64,000 bases of DNA from Pseudomonas nitroreducens (GTDB lineage Bacteria > Pseudomonadota > Gammaproteobacteria > Pseudomonadales > Pseudomonadaceae). The notes beneath the pieces were generated by a model, which saw only the letters and a program-made list of their open reading frames with translations, did not search any database and was not told the origin of the DNA. The translations under genes were made by a program, and so were the position numbers. Shown piece after piece: positions 53,288-61,206 of this stretch; the stretch's first letter is position 1; every line of letters begins with the position of its first letter. The DNA lies in the NCBI RefSeq assembly GCF_014204515.1, contig NZ_JACHLI010000012.1:62001-126000 (forward strand), read 5' to 3'.

Positions 53288-54292
53288 ATGCAGCAGTACG
53301 AAAGCGGCACGGAACGCGGACTGATCGACGGCTTCGTGCTGGACGGTCATGGCGGTGGCCGGCGGATCACCCGCAGCGAATTGCCCTTGCTCGATCTCAA
53401 GCCCGAGGAAAGCCTCTGGGTCCACTGGGATCGCGGCGTGCCGGAAGCGCAGAGCTGGCTGCGCGAGTCCAGCGGGCTGAACGAGTTCGCCTGCGACCTG
53501 CTGCTCGAGGAGGCGACCCGGCCGCGCCTGGTGGACCTGGGCGGCGAGCGCCTGCTGCTGTTCCTGCGCGGGGTCAACCTGAATCCCGGCGCGGTGCCGG
53601 AGGACATGGTGTCGCTGCGCGTCTACGCCGAATCGCAGCGGGTCATCTCGCTGCGCCTGCGACCGCTCAAGGCGGTCGCCGACCTGCGCGCCGACCTGGA
53701 CGCCGGCACGGGCCCGAAGACCGCCTCGGAAGTGGTGCTGTACCTCGCCCACTACCTCACCGATCGCGTCGACACCCTGATCGGCGGGCTGGCCGACCAG
53801 CTCGATGCCATGGAAGAGGCGATCGAGGAGGATGAGCGCAGCATTCCCGACCAGCACCAGCTGCGTACCTTGCGCCGCCGCGCGGCGGGACTGCGGCGCT
53901 ACCTGGCGCCGCAACGGGAAATCTACTCGCAGATGATCCGCTACAAGGCCGCCTGGACGGTGGCCGACGACGCCGACTACTGGAACGAGCTGTACAACCG
54001 CCTGACCCGCAACCTGGAGGAGCTGGAGCTGGAGCTGGTGCGCGAGCGCATCAGCCTGATCCAGGAGGCCGAACATCGTCGAATCACCGAGCGGATGAAC
54101 CGCACCATGTACCTGCTTGGTATCATTACCGGCTTTTTCCTGCCCATGAGCTTCGTGACCGGGCTCCTGGGCATCAACGTCGGCGGCATTCCTGGCTCGG
54201 ACGCGCCCTACGGTTTCGCCGCAGCCTGCGTGGTGATCCTAGGTATCGTGGCTTTCCAGTGGTGGATCTTCCGCCGTATGCGTTGGCTCTGA
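53288..54292 (+). CDS. cmaX: CorA-family/ZntB-like transporter CmaX
   Basis: 334 aa from MQQYESGTERGL; AAGGA lies a few bases upstream inside the alternative start at 53273. CorA-type architecture: N-terminal cytoplasmic domain, long helix (ADQLDAMEEAIEEDERSI), then two membrane helices. The first helix ends in GLLGINVGG, a GxN signature (GIN) like ZntB rather than GMN. It sits upstream of crfX, cmpX, sigX and oprF in the conserved P. aeruginosa order, which reads as an envelope-stress block under SigX. Confidence 0.92.
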   Translation: MQQYESGTERGLIDGFVLDGHGGGRRITRSELPLLDLKPEESLWVHWDRGVPEAQSWLRESSGLNEFACDLLLEEATRPRLVDLGGERLLLFLRGVNLNPGAVPEDMVSLRVYAESQRVISLRLRPLKAVADLRADLDAGTGPKTASEVVLYLAHYLTDRVDTLIGGLADQLDAMEEAIEEDERSIPDQHQLRTLRRRAAGLRRYLAPQREIYSQMIRYKAAWTVADDADYWNELYNRLTRNLEELELELVRERISLIQEAEHRRITERMNRTMYLLGIITGFFLPMSFVTGLLGINVGGIPGSDAPYGFAAACVVILGIVAFQWWIFRRMRWL

Positions 54293-54345
54293 GTGTGACT
54301 TTTGAGGTGGTGGGGCGTCAGAAACCTCACACAGGCGAGGTGCGC

Positions 54346-54594
54346 ATGCACGACCCATTTGAAGAATCCCTGCGCGATCTGCTGCGAATGCCCCCGGAAC
54401 AGCCGGGCGACGATTCGCGCCTGGATCGCGTCCTGAAGACCGCCAACCGCCAGGTCGGCGCCGGCGATCTGTTCAGCCTGATGGGGCACTGGTTCCAGGC
54501 CCTGTCGATTGGCGTGAGCCGCGGCGCCGCGCACCTTGCGCCGGTTACGCGCCGCGCGCAGAATTCCGCCCCTTCCGCTGACAAGGCCGACTGA
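54346..54594 (+). CDS. crfX: small protein CrfX of the sigX operon
   Basis: 82 aa from MHDPFEESLRDLLRMPPEQPG; GGCGAGG upstream is a fair ribosome binding site. Hydrophilic, with a helix VLKTANRQVGAGDLFSLMG and a Ser/Ala/Arg tail. No domain recognised. Identity is from position and from matching memory of the cmaX-crfX-cmpX-sigX order. The stop lies 2 bases before cmpX, so the two are probably coupled. Confidence 0.8.
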   Translation: MHDPFEESLRDLLRMPPEQPGDDSRLDRVLKTANRQVGAGDLFSLMGHWFQALSIGVSRGAAHLAPVTRRAQNSAPSADKAD

Positions 54595-54596
54595 AC

Positions 54597-55421
54597 ATGC
54601 AATTCGACATCTGGACGCAAAGCCTGCTCACCGCCATGAACACCCTGTGGGGCAAGCTGGCCGGGTTCATTCCGAACCTGCTCGCCGCGCTGGTGATCGT
54701 GCTGCTGGGCTTCGTCGTCGCCAAATTGCTCGACGCACTGCTCTCCAAGCTGCTTGCCAAGCTCGGCCTGGATCGCCTGATGGCCGGAACCGGCCTGACC
54801 AAGCTGCTGGCGCGCGCCGGCATCCAGGTGCCGGTGTCGACGCTGATCGGCAAGATCATCTACTGGTTCGTGCTGCTGGTGTTCCTCGTCTCCGCCGCCG
54901 AGTCCCTCGGCCTGCAGCGCGTCTCGGCCACCCTGGACATGCTCGCGCTGTACCTGCCCAAGGTGTTCGGCGCGGCGCTGGTGCTGATCGTCGGCATCCT
55001 CCTCGCCCAGCTGGCCAACAGCCTGGTGCGCGGCGCCGCCGACGGCGTCGGCCTGGAGTACGCCAATGGCCTGGGCCGTGTCGCCCAGTGGCTGGTCATC
55101 ATCATCAGTATCTCGGTGGCCATCGGTCAGCTCGAGGTCAAGACCGACCTGCTCAACTACATCATCGCCATCGTGCTGATCACCATCGGCCTGGCCGCGG
55201 CGCTCGCGCTGGGCCTGGGCAGCCGCGAGGTGGCGGGACAGATCATTGCGGGTATCTACGTGCGGGAGCTGTATCAGGTCGGACAACAGGTGAAAGTCGC
55301 GGATGTCGAAGGCATCATCGAGGAAATTGGAACCATCAAGACTATTCTGCTGACTGATGAGGGTGAGCTGGTGTCCATCGCCAACCGTATCCTCCTCGAT
55401 CAGCGTGTAACCAGTCGCTGA
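54597..55421 (+). CDS. cmpX: mechanosensitive channel-like protein CmpX
   Basis: 274 aa. N-terminal stretch MQFDIWTQSLLTAMNTLWGK, then several membrane helices (FIPNLLAALVIVLLGFVVAKLLD, IIYWFVLLVFLVSAAESLGL, VFGAALVLIVGILLAQLANSL, LVIIISISVAIGQL), and a beta-rich MscS-like end GQQVKVADVEGIIEEIGTIKT. Family: MscS/TM-helix repeat (CmpX). In P. aeruginosa, cmpX affects sigX activity, membrane fluidity and cell-wall stress (established there). Two bases after crfX. Confidence 0.9.
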   Translation: MQFDIWTQSLLTAMNTLWGKLAGFIPNLLAALVIVLLGFVVAKLLDALLSKLLAKLGLDRLMAGTGLTKLLARAGIQVPVSTLIGKIIYWFVLLVFLVSAAESLGLQRVSATLDMLALYLPKVFGAALVLIVGILLAQLANSLVRGAADGVGLEYANGLGRVAQWLVIIISISVAIGQLEVKTDLLNYIIAIVLITIGLAAALALGLGSREVAGQIIAGIYVRELYQVGQQVKVADVEGIIEEIGTIKTILLTDEGELVSIANRILLDQRVTSR

Positions 55422-55494
55422 AGATGATGACCGATTGCCGGTGCGCCTCGCTCGCAGGTGCGCTGGACGCTGACTTGACCTGGCCCGACCCGAC

Positions 55495-56085
55495 TTGAAC
55501 AAGCCGCAATCACTGTCCTTGCGCTATGACCCGCGCCAGCTCACCGACGAGGAGCTGGTGGAGCGTTCTCACGAGGAGCTTTACCACGTGACACGGGCCT
55601 ATGAAGAGCTGATGCGCCGCTACCAGCGCACGCTGTTCAACGTCTGTGCGCGCTATCTGGGCAACGACCGGGACGCCGATGATGTGTGTCAAGAGGTCAT
55701 GCTCAAGGTGTTGTATGGTCTGAAGAACTTCGAGGGAAAGTCGAAGTTCAAGACCTGGCTGTACAGCATCACTTACAACGAGTGCATTACCCAATATCGG
55801 AAGGAAAGACGTAAACGCAGATTGCTCGATGCGCTGAGTCTGGATCCAGTAGAGGAAGCCTCTGAAGAGAAGGCTCCGAAAGTCGAAGAACGGGGTGGGC
55901 TAGACCGCTGGCTAGTTCATGTCAATCCCATTGATCGGGAAATCCTCGTGCTTCGATTTGTCGCCGAACTGGAGTTCCAGGAGATCGCTGACATCATGCA
56001 CATGGGGCTCAGTGCCACCAAGATGCGCTACAAACGTGCACTCGATCGAATGAGAGAAAAGTTTTCCAATGTGACGGAATCTTAG
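55495..56085 (+). CDS. sigX: ECF sigma factor SigX
   Basis: 196 aa, TTG start. ECF-type sigma-70: region 2 (RYQRTLFNVCARYLGNDRDADDVCQEVMLKVLYGLKNF, SITYNECITQYRKERRKRR), an acidic spacer (LDPVEEASEEKAPKVEE) and region 4 (NPIDREILVLRFVAELEFQEIADIMHMGLSATKMRYKRALDRM). Controls fatty-acid synthesis, membrane composition and oprF in P. aeruginosa. Its codon composition drifts to AT-rich in the second half, unlike the neighbours. No anti-sigma factor gene is adjacent; CmpX takes the place of a membrane regulator. Confidence 0.95.
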   Translation: MNKPQSLSLRYDPRQLTDEELVERSHEELYHVTRAYEELMRRYQRTLFNVCARYLGNDRDADDVCQEVMLKVLYGLKNFEGKSKFKTWLYSITYNECITQYRKERRKRRLLDALSLDPVEEASEEKAPKVEERGGLDRWLVHVNPIDREILVLRFVAELEFQEIADIMHMGLSATKMRYKRALDRMREKFSNVTES

Positions 56086-56096
56086 TCTGGGAAATA

Positions 56097-56125
56097 TTGT
56101 CTCTCTGTTTGGGAAGTTCTGATAA
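56097..56125 (+). promoter_or_regulatory. candidate sigma-70 promoter of oprF
   Basis: TTGTCT at 56097-56102, 17-base spacer, TGATAA at 56120-56125. An inverted repeat AACTTG-CCACC-CAAGTT overlaps the end of the -10. A SigX-dependent promoter is expected too but could not be placed. Confidence 0.4.
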
Positions 56126-56193
56126 ACTTGCCACCCAAGTTGTACGGCCTATGGTTTGACAACTTATTGACCACCAAGATGGGGATTTAACGG

Positions 56194-57255
56194 ATGAAAC
56201 TGAAGAACACCTTAGGCGTCGTAGTTGGCTCGCTGATCGCCACCGCCGCTGTCAACGCGTTCGCTCAAGGCCAGGGCGCCGTCGAAGTCGAAGCCTTCGG
56301 CAAGCGCTACTTCACCGACAGCGTTCGCAACATGAAGAACGCGGACCTGTACGGCGGTTCCGTTGGCTACTTCCTGACCGACGACGTCGAGCTGGCTCTG
56401 TCCTACGGTGAGTACCACGACGTACGTGGTACCTACGAGACTGGCAACAAGAAGGTCCACGGCAACCTGAGCACCCTGGACGCCATCTACCACTTCGGCA
56501 CCCCGGGCGCTGGCAACCTGCGTCCCTACGTCTCGGCTGGTATCGGTCACCAGAGCCTGACCAACATCAACTCCGACAACGGTGGCCGTCAGAACCTGAC
56601 CATGGCCATGATCGGCACCGGTCTGAAGTACTACTTCACCGAAAACTTCTACGCCAAAGCCAGCCTCGACGGCCAGTACGGCCTGGAGAACCGCGTCAAC
56701 GGTCACCAGGGCGAGTGGATGGCCGGTCTGGGCGTGGGCATGAACTTCGGTGGCGGCGCCAAGCCGGCCCCGGCTCCCGAGCCGGTTGATGAAGTCTGCT
56801 CCGACTCCGACAACGATGGCGTCTGCGACAACGTCGACAAGTGCCCGAACACCCCGGCCAACGTCACCGTTGACGCCAACGGCTGCCCGGCTGTTGCTGA
56901 AGTCGTTCGCGTTCAGCTGGACGTGAAATTCGACTTCGACAAGTCCAAGGTCAAAGAGAACAGCTACGCTGACATCAAGAACCTGGCTGACTTCATGAAG
57001 CAGTACCCGTCCACCTCCACCACCGTTGAAGGCCACACCGACTCCGTCGGCACCGACGCCTACAACCAGAAACTGTCCGAGCGTCGTGCCAACGCCGTTC
57101 GTGACGTACTGGTCAACGAGTACGGTGTTGAAGGCGGCCGCGTAAACGCCGTTGGTTATGGTGAGTCCCGTCCGGTTGCTGACAACGCAACTGCCGAAGG
57201 CCGCGCCATCAACCGTCGCGTTGAAGCTGAAGTAGAAGCCCAGTCCAAGCAGTAA
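56194..57255 (+). CDS. oprF: major outer-membrane porin OprF
   Basis: 353 aa. Signal peptide MKLKNTLGVVVGSLIATAAVNAFA. N-terminal eight-strand beta-barrel of OmpA type, a loop/linker with calcium-binding-like thrombospondin-type-3 repeat DSDNDGVCDNVDKCPNTPANVTVD including the paired cysteines (CSDSDNDGVC, DKCPNTP, GCP), and a C-terminal OmpA-like peptidoglycan-binding domain (FDFDKSKVKENSY, VEGHTDSVGTDAYNQKLSERRANAVRDVL). The structural porin of Pseudomonas, under SigX and others. Very biased codon use, as expected for an abundant protein. Confidence 0.98.
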   Translation: MKLKNTLGVVVGSLIATAAVNAFAQGQGAVEVEAFGKRYFTDSVRNMKNADLYGGSVGYFLTDDVELALSYGEYHDVRGTYETGNKKVHGNLSTLDAIYHFGTPGAGNLRPYVSAGIGHQSLTNINSDNGGRQNLTMAMIGTGLKYYFTENFYAKASLDGQYGLENRVNGHQGEWMAGLGVGMNFGGGAKPAPAPEPVDEVCSDSDNDGVCDNVDKCPNTPANVTVDANGCPAVAEVVRVQLDVKFDFDKSKVKENSYADIKNLADFMKQYPSTSTTVEGHTDSVGTDAYNQKLSERRANAVRDVLVNEYGVEGGRVNAVGYGESRPVADNATAEGRAINRRVEAEVEAQSKQ

Positions 57256-57273
57256 TCGGTCTGAGCTCCTGAG

Positions 57274-57299
57274 AAAACCCCGGCCTCGGCCGGGTTTTT
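57274..57299 (+). terminator. terminator after oprF
   Basis: AAACCCCGGCC-TC-GGCCGGGTTTTT hairpin with T5. Confidence 0.9.
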
Positions 57300-57322
57300 C
57301 TTTGCCTGCAGGAACCTGAGGT

Positions 57323-58060
57323 TCAGGCGCTGCGGGCCAGGATTGCCTGTTGCGCAGCGGCGGCCACTTCGCCGATCACCAGGATCGCCGGGCTCTTCAG
57401 GGCGAAGCGTCGGGCGTCCTCCAGCATGTCGCACAGGCAGCTCCGGTATTCGCGCTGGGAGGGCAGGGAGGCGTTCTCGATCATCGCCACCGGTGTATGG
57501 GCGGCCATTCCCCCATCGAGCAGGCCGTCGCGGATTTCCGTCAGTTTCGCCACGCCCATGTAGACCACCAGGGTGGTTCCGCCTTCGGTCAGGCCTCGCC
57601 AGTTCAGTGGGCTGTCGTCCTGGGTGTGGGCGGTCACCAGGGTCACCCCTCGGCTGACGCCGCGCAGGGTCACGGAGATGCCGCACTGGGTGGCAGCGGC
57701 CAATCCGGCAGTGATGCCGTTGACCAGTTCGCAGTCGATGCCCCGCGCAGTCAGCCAGTCCGCCTCTTCGCCGCCACGGCCGAAGATGCACGGATCGCCA
57801 CCTTTCAGGCGTGCCACGCGGCGGCCTTGACGGGCGTAGCGCAGCATCAGGCGGTGGATGAAATCCTGTGGCGTTGAGCGGCAGCCGCCACGCTTGCCGA
57901 CGGATATCACCCGCGCGGCCGGGCAGTGCTCCAGTATTGCCGGATTCACCAGGTCGTCGATCAGGACCACATCGGCCTGCGCCATGGCTCGGACGGCCTT
58001 CAGGGTCAGCAGTTCCGGGTCGCCCGGGCCGGCGCCGATCAGCCAGACTTTTCCACTCAT
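57323..58060 (-). CDS. cobA: uroporphyrinogen-III C-methyltransferase
   Basis: 245 aa. Adds two methyl groups from S-adenosylmethionine to uroporphyrinogen III to make precorrin-2, needed here for siroheme of NirB. Features are VWLIGAGPGDPELLTLKAVRA, VVLIDDLVNPAIL, VARLKGGDPCIFGRGGEEA and TLVVYMGVAKL. Single-domain, without the precorrin-2 oxidase/chelatase module of CysG. It is the last gene of the nirB-nirD-nasA-cobA operon, where siroheme production is co-induced with nitrite reductase. Confidence 0.95.
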   Translation of the reverse strand: MSGKVWLIGAGPGDPELLTLKAVRAMAQADVVLIDDLVNPAILEHCPAARVISVGKRGGCRSTPQDFIHRLMLRYARQGRRVARLKGGDPCIFGRGGEEADWLTARGIDCELVNGITAGLAAATQCGISVTLRGVSRGVTLVTAHTQDDSPLNWRGLTEGGTTLVVYMGVAKLTEIRDGLLDGGMAAHTPVAMIENASLPSQREYRSCLCDMLEDARRFALKSPAILVIGEVAAAAQQAILARSA

Positions 58061-58096
58061 GTCATTCTCCTCGGGCTGCCGTCTTCGCGGCTTGAT

Positions 58097-60811
58097 TCAG
58101 GCGGTCGCCGCCAGCGGTTTTCGCGCCAGCAGGCGCTTGATTTCCGGGACGCAGGAGCCGCAGGCGGTCCCGCATTTGAGTGCGCATTGGAGGCCTTGCA
58201 GGTCCAGGCCCTGGTCGATGCCCGCCTGGATGCGGCTCTGGCTGACGTTAAGGCAGTTGCACAGGGTCTTGTCGGCCGGTACGCCGGCCTTGCCCGGGGA
58301 GGCGCTGAGTGGAGCGAGCAGCCAGCGGCGCAGCTCCTGGTCGGCGCGGCCGGCCTTCCACAGTTCACGTAGCCATTCCCGGGCGGCGGTTTCACCGGCC
58401 AGGCGCAGCGCGACGATTCGCGCTTGTTCGATGCGTACGCGCTTGCCAACGGTGCGGCGCGGGTCGTCATAGGCCATGACCGGGCCGTCGCCCAGGTCGA
58501 GCAAGGCGTCGATGCGGGCCAGCCACTCTGCGCTGGGCGCCTCAATGTGCGCGGCGCGGATCACCAGCGCCGGGCGTTCCCGGCCGGTGGGGCTGAAGCT
58601 GGCATAGCGCAGTTCTTCGAACAGCGGGCGCAGTGCGTCGAAGCGCTGCTGCACCTCGCCTTCCACCAGGGCGAAGAATTGCCAGGGCAGTTCGATGCGG
58701 CTGACTTCCACGGTGGCGTGTTTCAGCTCCGGCTGGCGCGACAGCGGGTCCACCGCCGGCAGAGTGAGCACGTTGATGCCCAGCCCCTTGAGATAGCGGT
58801 CGCCCCAGTGCATCGGCAGGAAAGCCTGGCCTGGGCGCAGGCGCTCGTCGGCTTGCACCGGCAGTACCAGTTCGCCGCGGCGGCTGTGCAGGCGTACCAG
58901 TTGGCCGTCACCCAGGCGTCGGCGGCGCAGTTCCTCCGGGTGCAGGCCGAGCACCGCTTCTTCCACGTGGCCGAACAGTTGCGGCGCCGTGCCGGTGCGG
59001 GTCATGCCATGCCAGTGATCACGCAGGCGGCCGGTATTGAGGACCAGCGGGTAGCGCGCGTCGCGCTTTTCCTTCGGCGCGCGGAAGGGCTCGGCGATCA
59101 GCCGGGCGCGGCCGCTCGGGGTCGGGAACTGGCCATCTTCGTACAGGCGTGGGAGACCCTGCGTTGCGCCGGATGGGAATGGCCATTGCTGCGGGCCGCG
59201 AGCATCCAGCAGCGCGTAGTCGATGCCGGATAGGTCAAGATCACGCCCACGGGTCAGCTGCCTGTATTCGTCGAACAGCGCGGACGCCGAGTCGAAGTCG
59301 AACAGGCTGCCCTGGCCGGGGCGCAACCTTTGTTCCAGGCGACGGGCGAAGTCGCAGACGATGTGCCAATCCGCCCGTGCTTCGCCGAGAGCAGGAACGG
59401 CCGGGCGCACGTGACTGATGCGGCGCTCGGAGTTGGTCACCGTGCCTTCCTTCTCGCCCCAGCTGGCGGCCGGCAGCAGCAGGTCGGCGTACTGGCAGGT
59501 CTCGCTGGTGCGGAAGGCTTCCTGGACTATGACGAAGGGGCAGGCGGCCAGGGCTTCGCGCACACGGGTCTGGTCCGGCAGTGATTGCGCGGGGTTGGTG
59601 CAGGCGATCCACAGCGCCTTGATGCGCCCGTCGTGGACCGCATCGAAGAGCTCGATGGCGCTGAGGCCGGGTTTTTCCGGCAGCTGTTCGACGCCCCAGT
59701 AGGCGGCCACTTCCGCACGGTGCTCGGCGTTGCCGGCCTCGCGGTGGCCGGGCAGCAGGTTGCACAGGCTGCCGGTCTCGCGGCCGCCCATGGCGTTGGG
59801 CTGGCCGGTGAGGGAGAAGGGGCCTGCGCCGGGGCGGCCAATCTGCCCGGTGGCCAGGTGCAGGTTGATCAGCGCGCTGTTCTTGGCGCTGCCGGCGGTG
59901 GACTGGTTCAGGCCCATGCACCAGAGCGAAAGGAAGGCCGGCGCCTGGCCGATCCACTGGGCGGCGCGCTGCAGGTCGTCCACGGCGATGCCGCAGATGT
60001 CTGCCACGGCCAGCGGACCGTAGTCACGCACCAGCGCTTTGAGTTCATCCAGGCCTTCGGTGTGGGTGTCGATGAAGGAGCGGTCGATCCAACCTTCCCA
60101 GAGAAGGATGTGCAGGATGCCGTGGAACAGCGCAACGTCGGTGCCTGGCAGGATCGCCAGGTGCAGGTCGGCCTGTTCGGCGGTGTCGGTGACGCGCGGG
60201 TCGATGACGATCAGCTTCATCTCCGGGCGCCGCGCGCGGGCTTCTTCCAGGCGGCGGAACAGCACCGGGTGGGCGTAGGCCATGTTGCTGCCGGCGATCA
60301 TCACGCAGTCGCTCAGCTCGATGTCCTCGTAGCTGCAAGGCGGGGCGTCGGCGCCCAGGCTGCGCTTGTAGCCGACCACCGCCGAGGACATGCACAGGCG
60401 CGAGTTGCTGTCGATGTTGTGGGTGCCGACCAAGGCGCGGGCGAGCTTGTTGAAGGCGTAGTAGTCCTCGGTCAGCAACTGCCCGGAGACGTAGAAGGCC
60501 ACGCTGTCCGGACCGTGTTCGCGGATCGTTTCGGCGAAGACGCCGGCGGCGTGCTCCAGCGCGGTGTCCCAGTCGGTGCGGCTGCGCGACAGGCCCTTGC
60601 CCAGGCGCAGCTCGGGAAATTGCGCGCGAGCGGCGGCATCGCCGGTGAGGTGCAGGGTCGAGCCCTTGCTGCACAGGCGGCCGAAGTTGGCCGGATGCTG
60701 CGGGTCGCCCTGCACGCCGAGGATGCGCTCGTCGTCGTGCTCGATCAGTACGCCGCAGCCCACGCCGCAGTAGCAGCAGGTGGATGCGGTGGTGCGACGG
60801 TTCGGGGTCAT
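58097..60811 (-). CDS. nasA: assimilatory nitrate reductase catalytic subunit
   Basis: 904 aa from MTPNRRTTASTCCYCGVGCGV. Molybdopterin enzyme of the assimilatory (NasA/NarB) type. The N-terminal cluster motif CCYCGVGCGV with a further Cys (LCSKGSTL) binds [4Fe-4S]; long oxidoreductase domains follow, and the C-terminal extension TLCNCLNVSQSRIQAGIDQG through CALKCGTACGSCVPEIKRL is a BFD-like [2Fe-2S] domain. Reduces nitrate to nitrite in the cytosol. An upstream open frame that continues to 61936 is a shadow over nirD. 23 bases separate it from nirD. Equivalent to PA1779. Confidence 0.95.
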   Translation of the reverse strand: MTPNRRTTASTCCYCGVGCGVLIEHDDERILGVQGDPQHPANFGRLCSKGSTLHLTGDAAARAQFPELRLGKGLSRSRTDWDTALEHAAGVFAETIREHGPDSVAFYVSGQLLTEDYYAFNKLARALVGTHNIDSNSRLCMSSAVVGYKRSLGADAPPCSYEDIELSDCVMIAGSNMAYAHPVLFRRLEEARARRPEMKLIVIDPRVTDTAEQADLHLAILPGTDVALFHGILHILLWEGWIDRSFIDTHTEGLDELKALVRDYGPLAVADICGIAVDDLQRAAQWIGQAPAFLSLWCMGLNQSTAGSAKNSALINLHLATGQIGRPGAGPFSLTGQPNAMGGRETGSLCNLLPGHREAGNAEHRAEVAAYWGVEQLPEKPGLSAIELFDAVHDGRIKALWIACTNPAQSLPDQTRVREALAACPFVIVQEAFRTSETCQYADLLLPAASWGEKEGTVTNSERRISHVRPAVPALGEARADWHIVCDFARRLEQRLRPGQGSLFDFDSASALFDEYRQLTRGRDLDLSGIDYALLDARGPQQWPFPSGATQGLPRLYEDGQFPTPSGRARLIAEPFRAPKEKRDARYPLVLNTGRLRDHWHGMTRTGTAPQLFGHVEEAVLGLHPEELRRRRLGDGQLVRLHSRRGELVLPVQADERLRPGQAFLPMHWGDRYLKGLGINVLTLPAVDPLSRQPELKHATVEVSRIELPWQFFALVEGEVQQRFDALRPLFEELRYASFSPTGRERPALVIRAAHIEAPSAEWLARIDALLDLGDGPVMAYDDPRRTVGKRVRIEQARIVALRLAGETAAREWLRELWKAGRADQELRRWLLAPLSASPGKAGVPADKTLCNCLNVSQSRIQAGIDQGLDLQGLQCALKCGTACGSCVPEIKRLLARKPLAATA

Positions 60812-60834
60812 GGCATCCACCTCTCTTGGCAACC

Positions 60835-61164
60835 TCAGGCGCAGTTGGCTACAGCGGCGCGCAGGGCCAACAGCACGCGGCCATCCTCGATCTTCACTTC
60901 GTGGCGATGCGCGCAGCCCTGGTCGGGGGCGACGGCCTCGCCGCTTTCCAGCTCGATCTGCCAGTTGTGCAGCGGGCAGGCGACGCGCTTGCCGTAGATC
61001 AGGCCCTGGGACAGCGGGCCGCCCTTGTGCGGGCAGCGGTCGTCGAGGGCGAAGACCTCGTCGTCCGAGGTGCGGAAGATCGCGATGTCGCCCTTGGGGC
61101 CGGCGATGACGCGCGAACCCAGCGGGTTGATGTCGTCCAGGGCGCAGATGTCGAACCAGTTCAT
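60835..61164 (-). CDS. nirD: nitrite reductase small subunit NirD
   Basis: 109 aa. Rieske-like fold: MNWFDICALDDINPLGSRVI and a cluster region FALDDRCPHKGGPLSQGLIYGKRVACPLHNWQIELESGEA containing C-P-H and C-P-L-H, the Rieske ligands. The cluster ligands are complete, unlike the E. coli NirD subunit, which lacks them. It pairs with NirB. 42 bases after nirB. Confidence 0.95.
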   Translation of the reverse strand: MNWFDICALDDINPLGSRVIAGPKGDIAIFRTSDDEVFALDDRCPHKGGPLSQGLIYGKRVACPLHNWQIELESGEAVAPDQGCAHRHEVKIEDGRVLLALRAAVANCA

Positions 61165-61206
61165 GGGGTGTCTCCAGCAAGCGGATAGGAAGGGCCAGGT
61201 ATCGAC

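Noticed and set aside
57900..60800. Possible phage or insertion sequence near nasA
   Set aside because: No transposase, integrase, direct repeats or composition break; the operon is intact.
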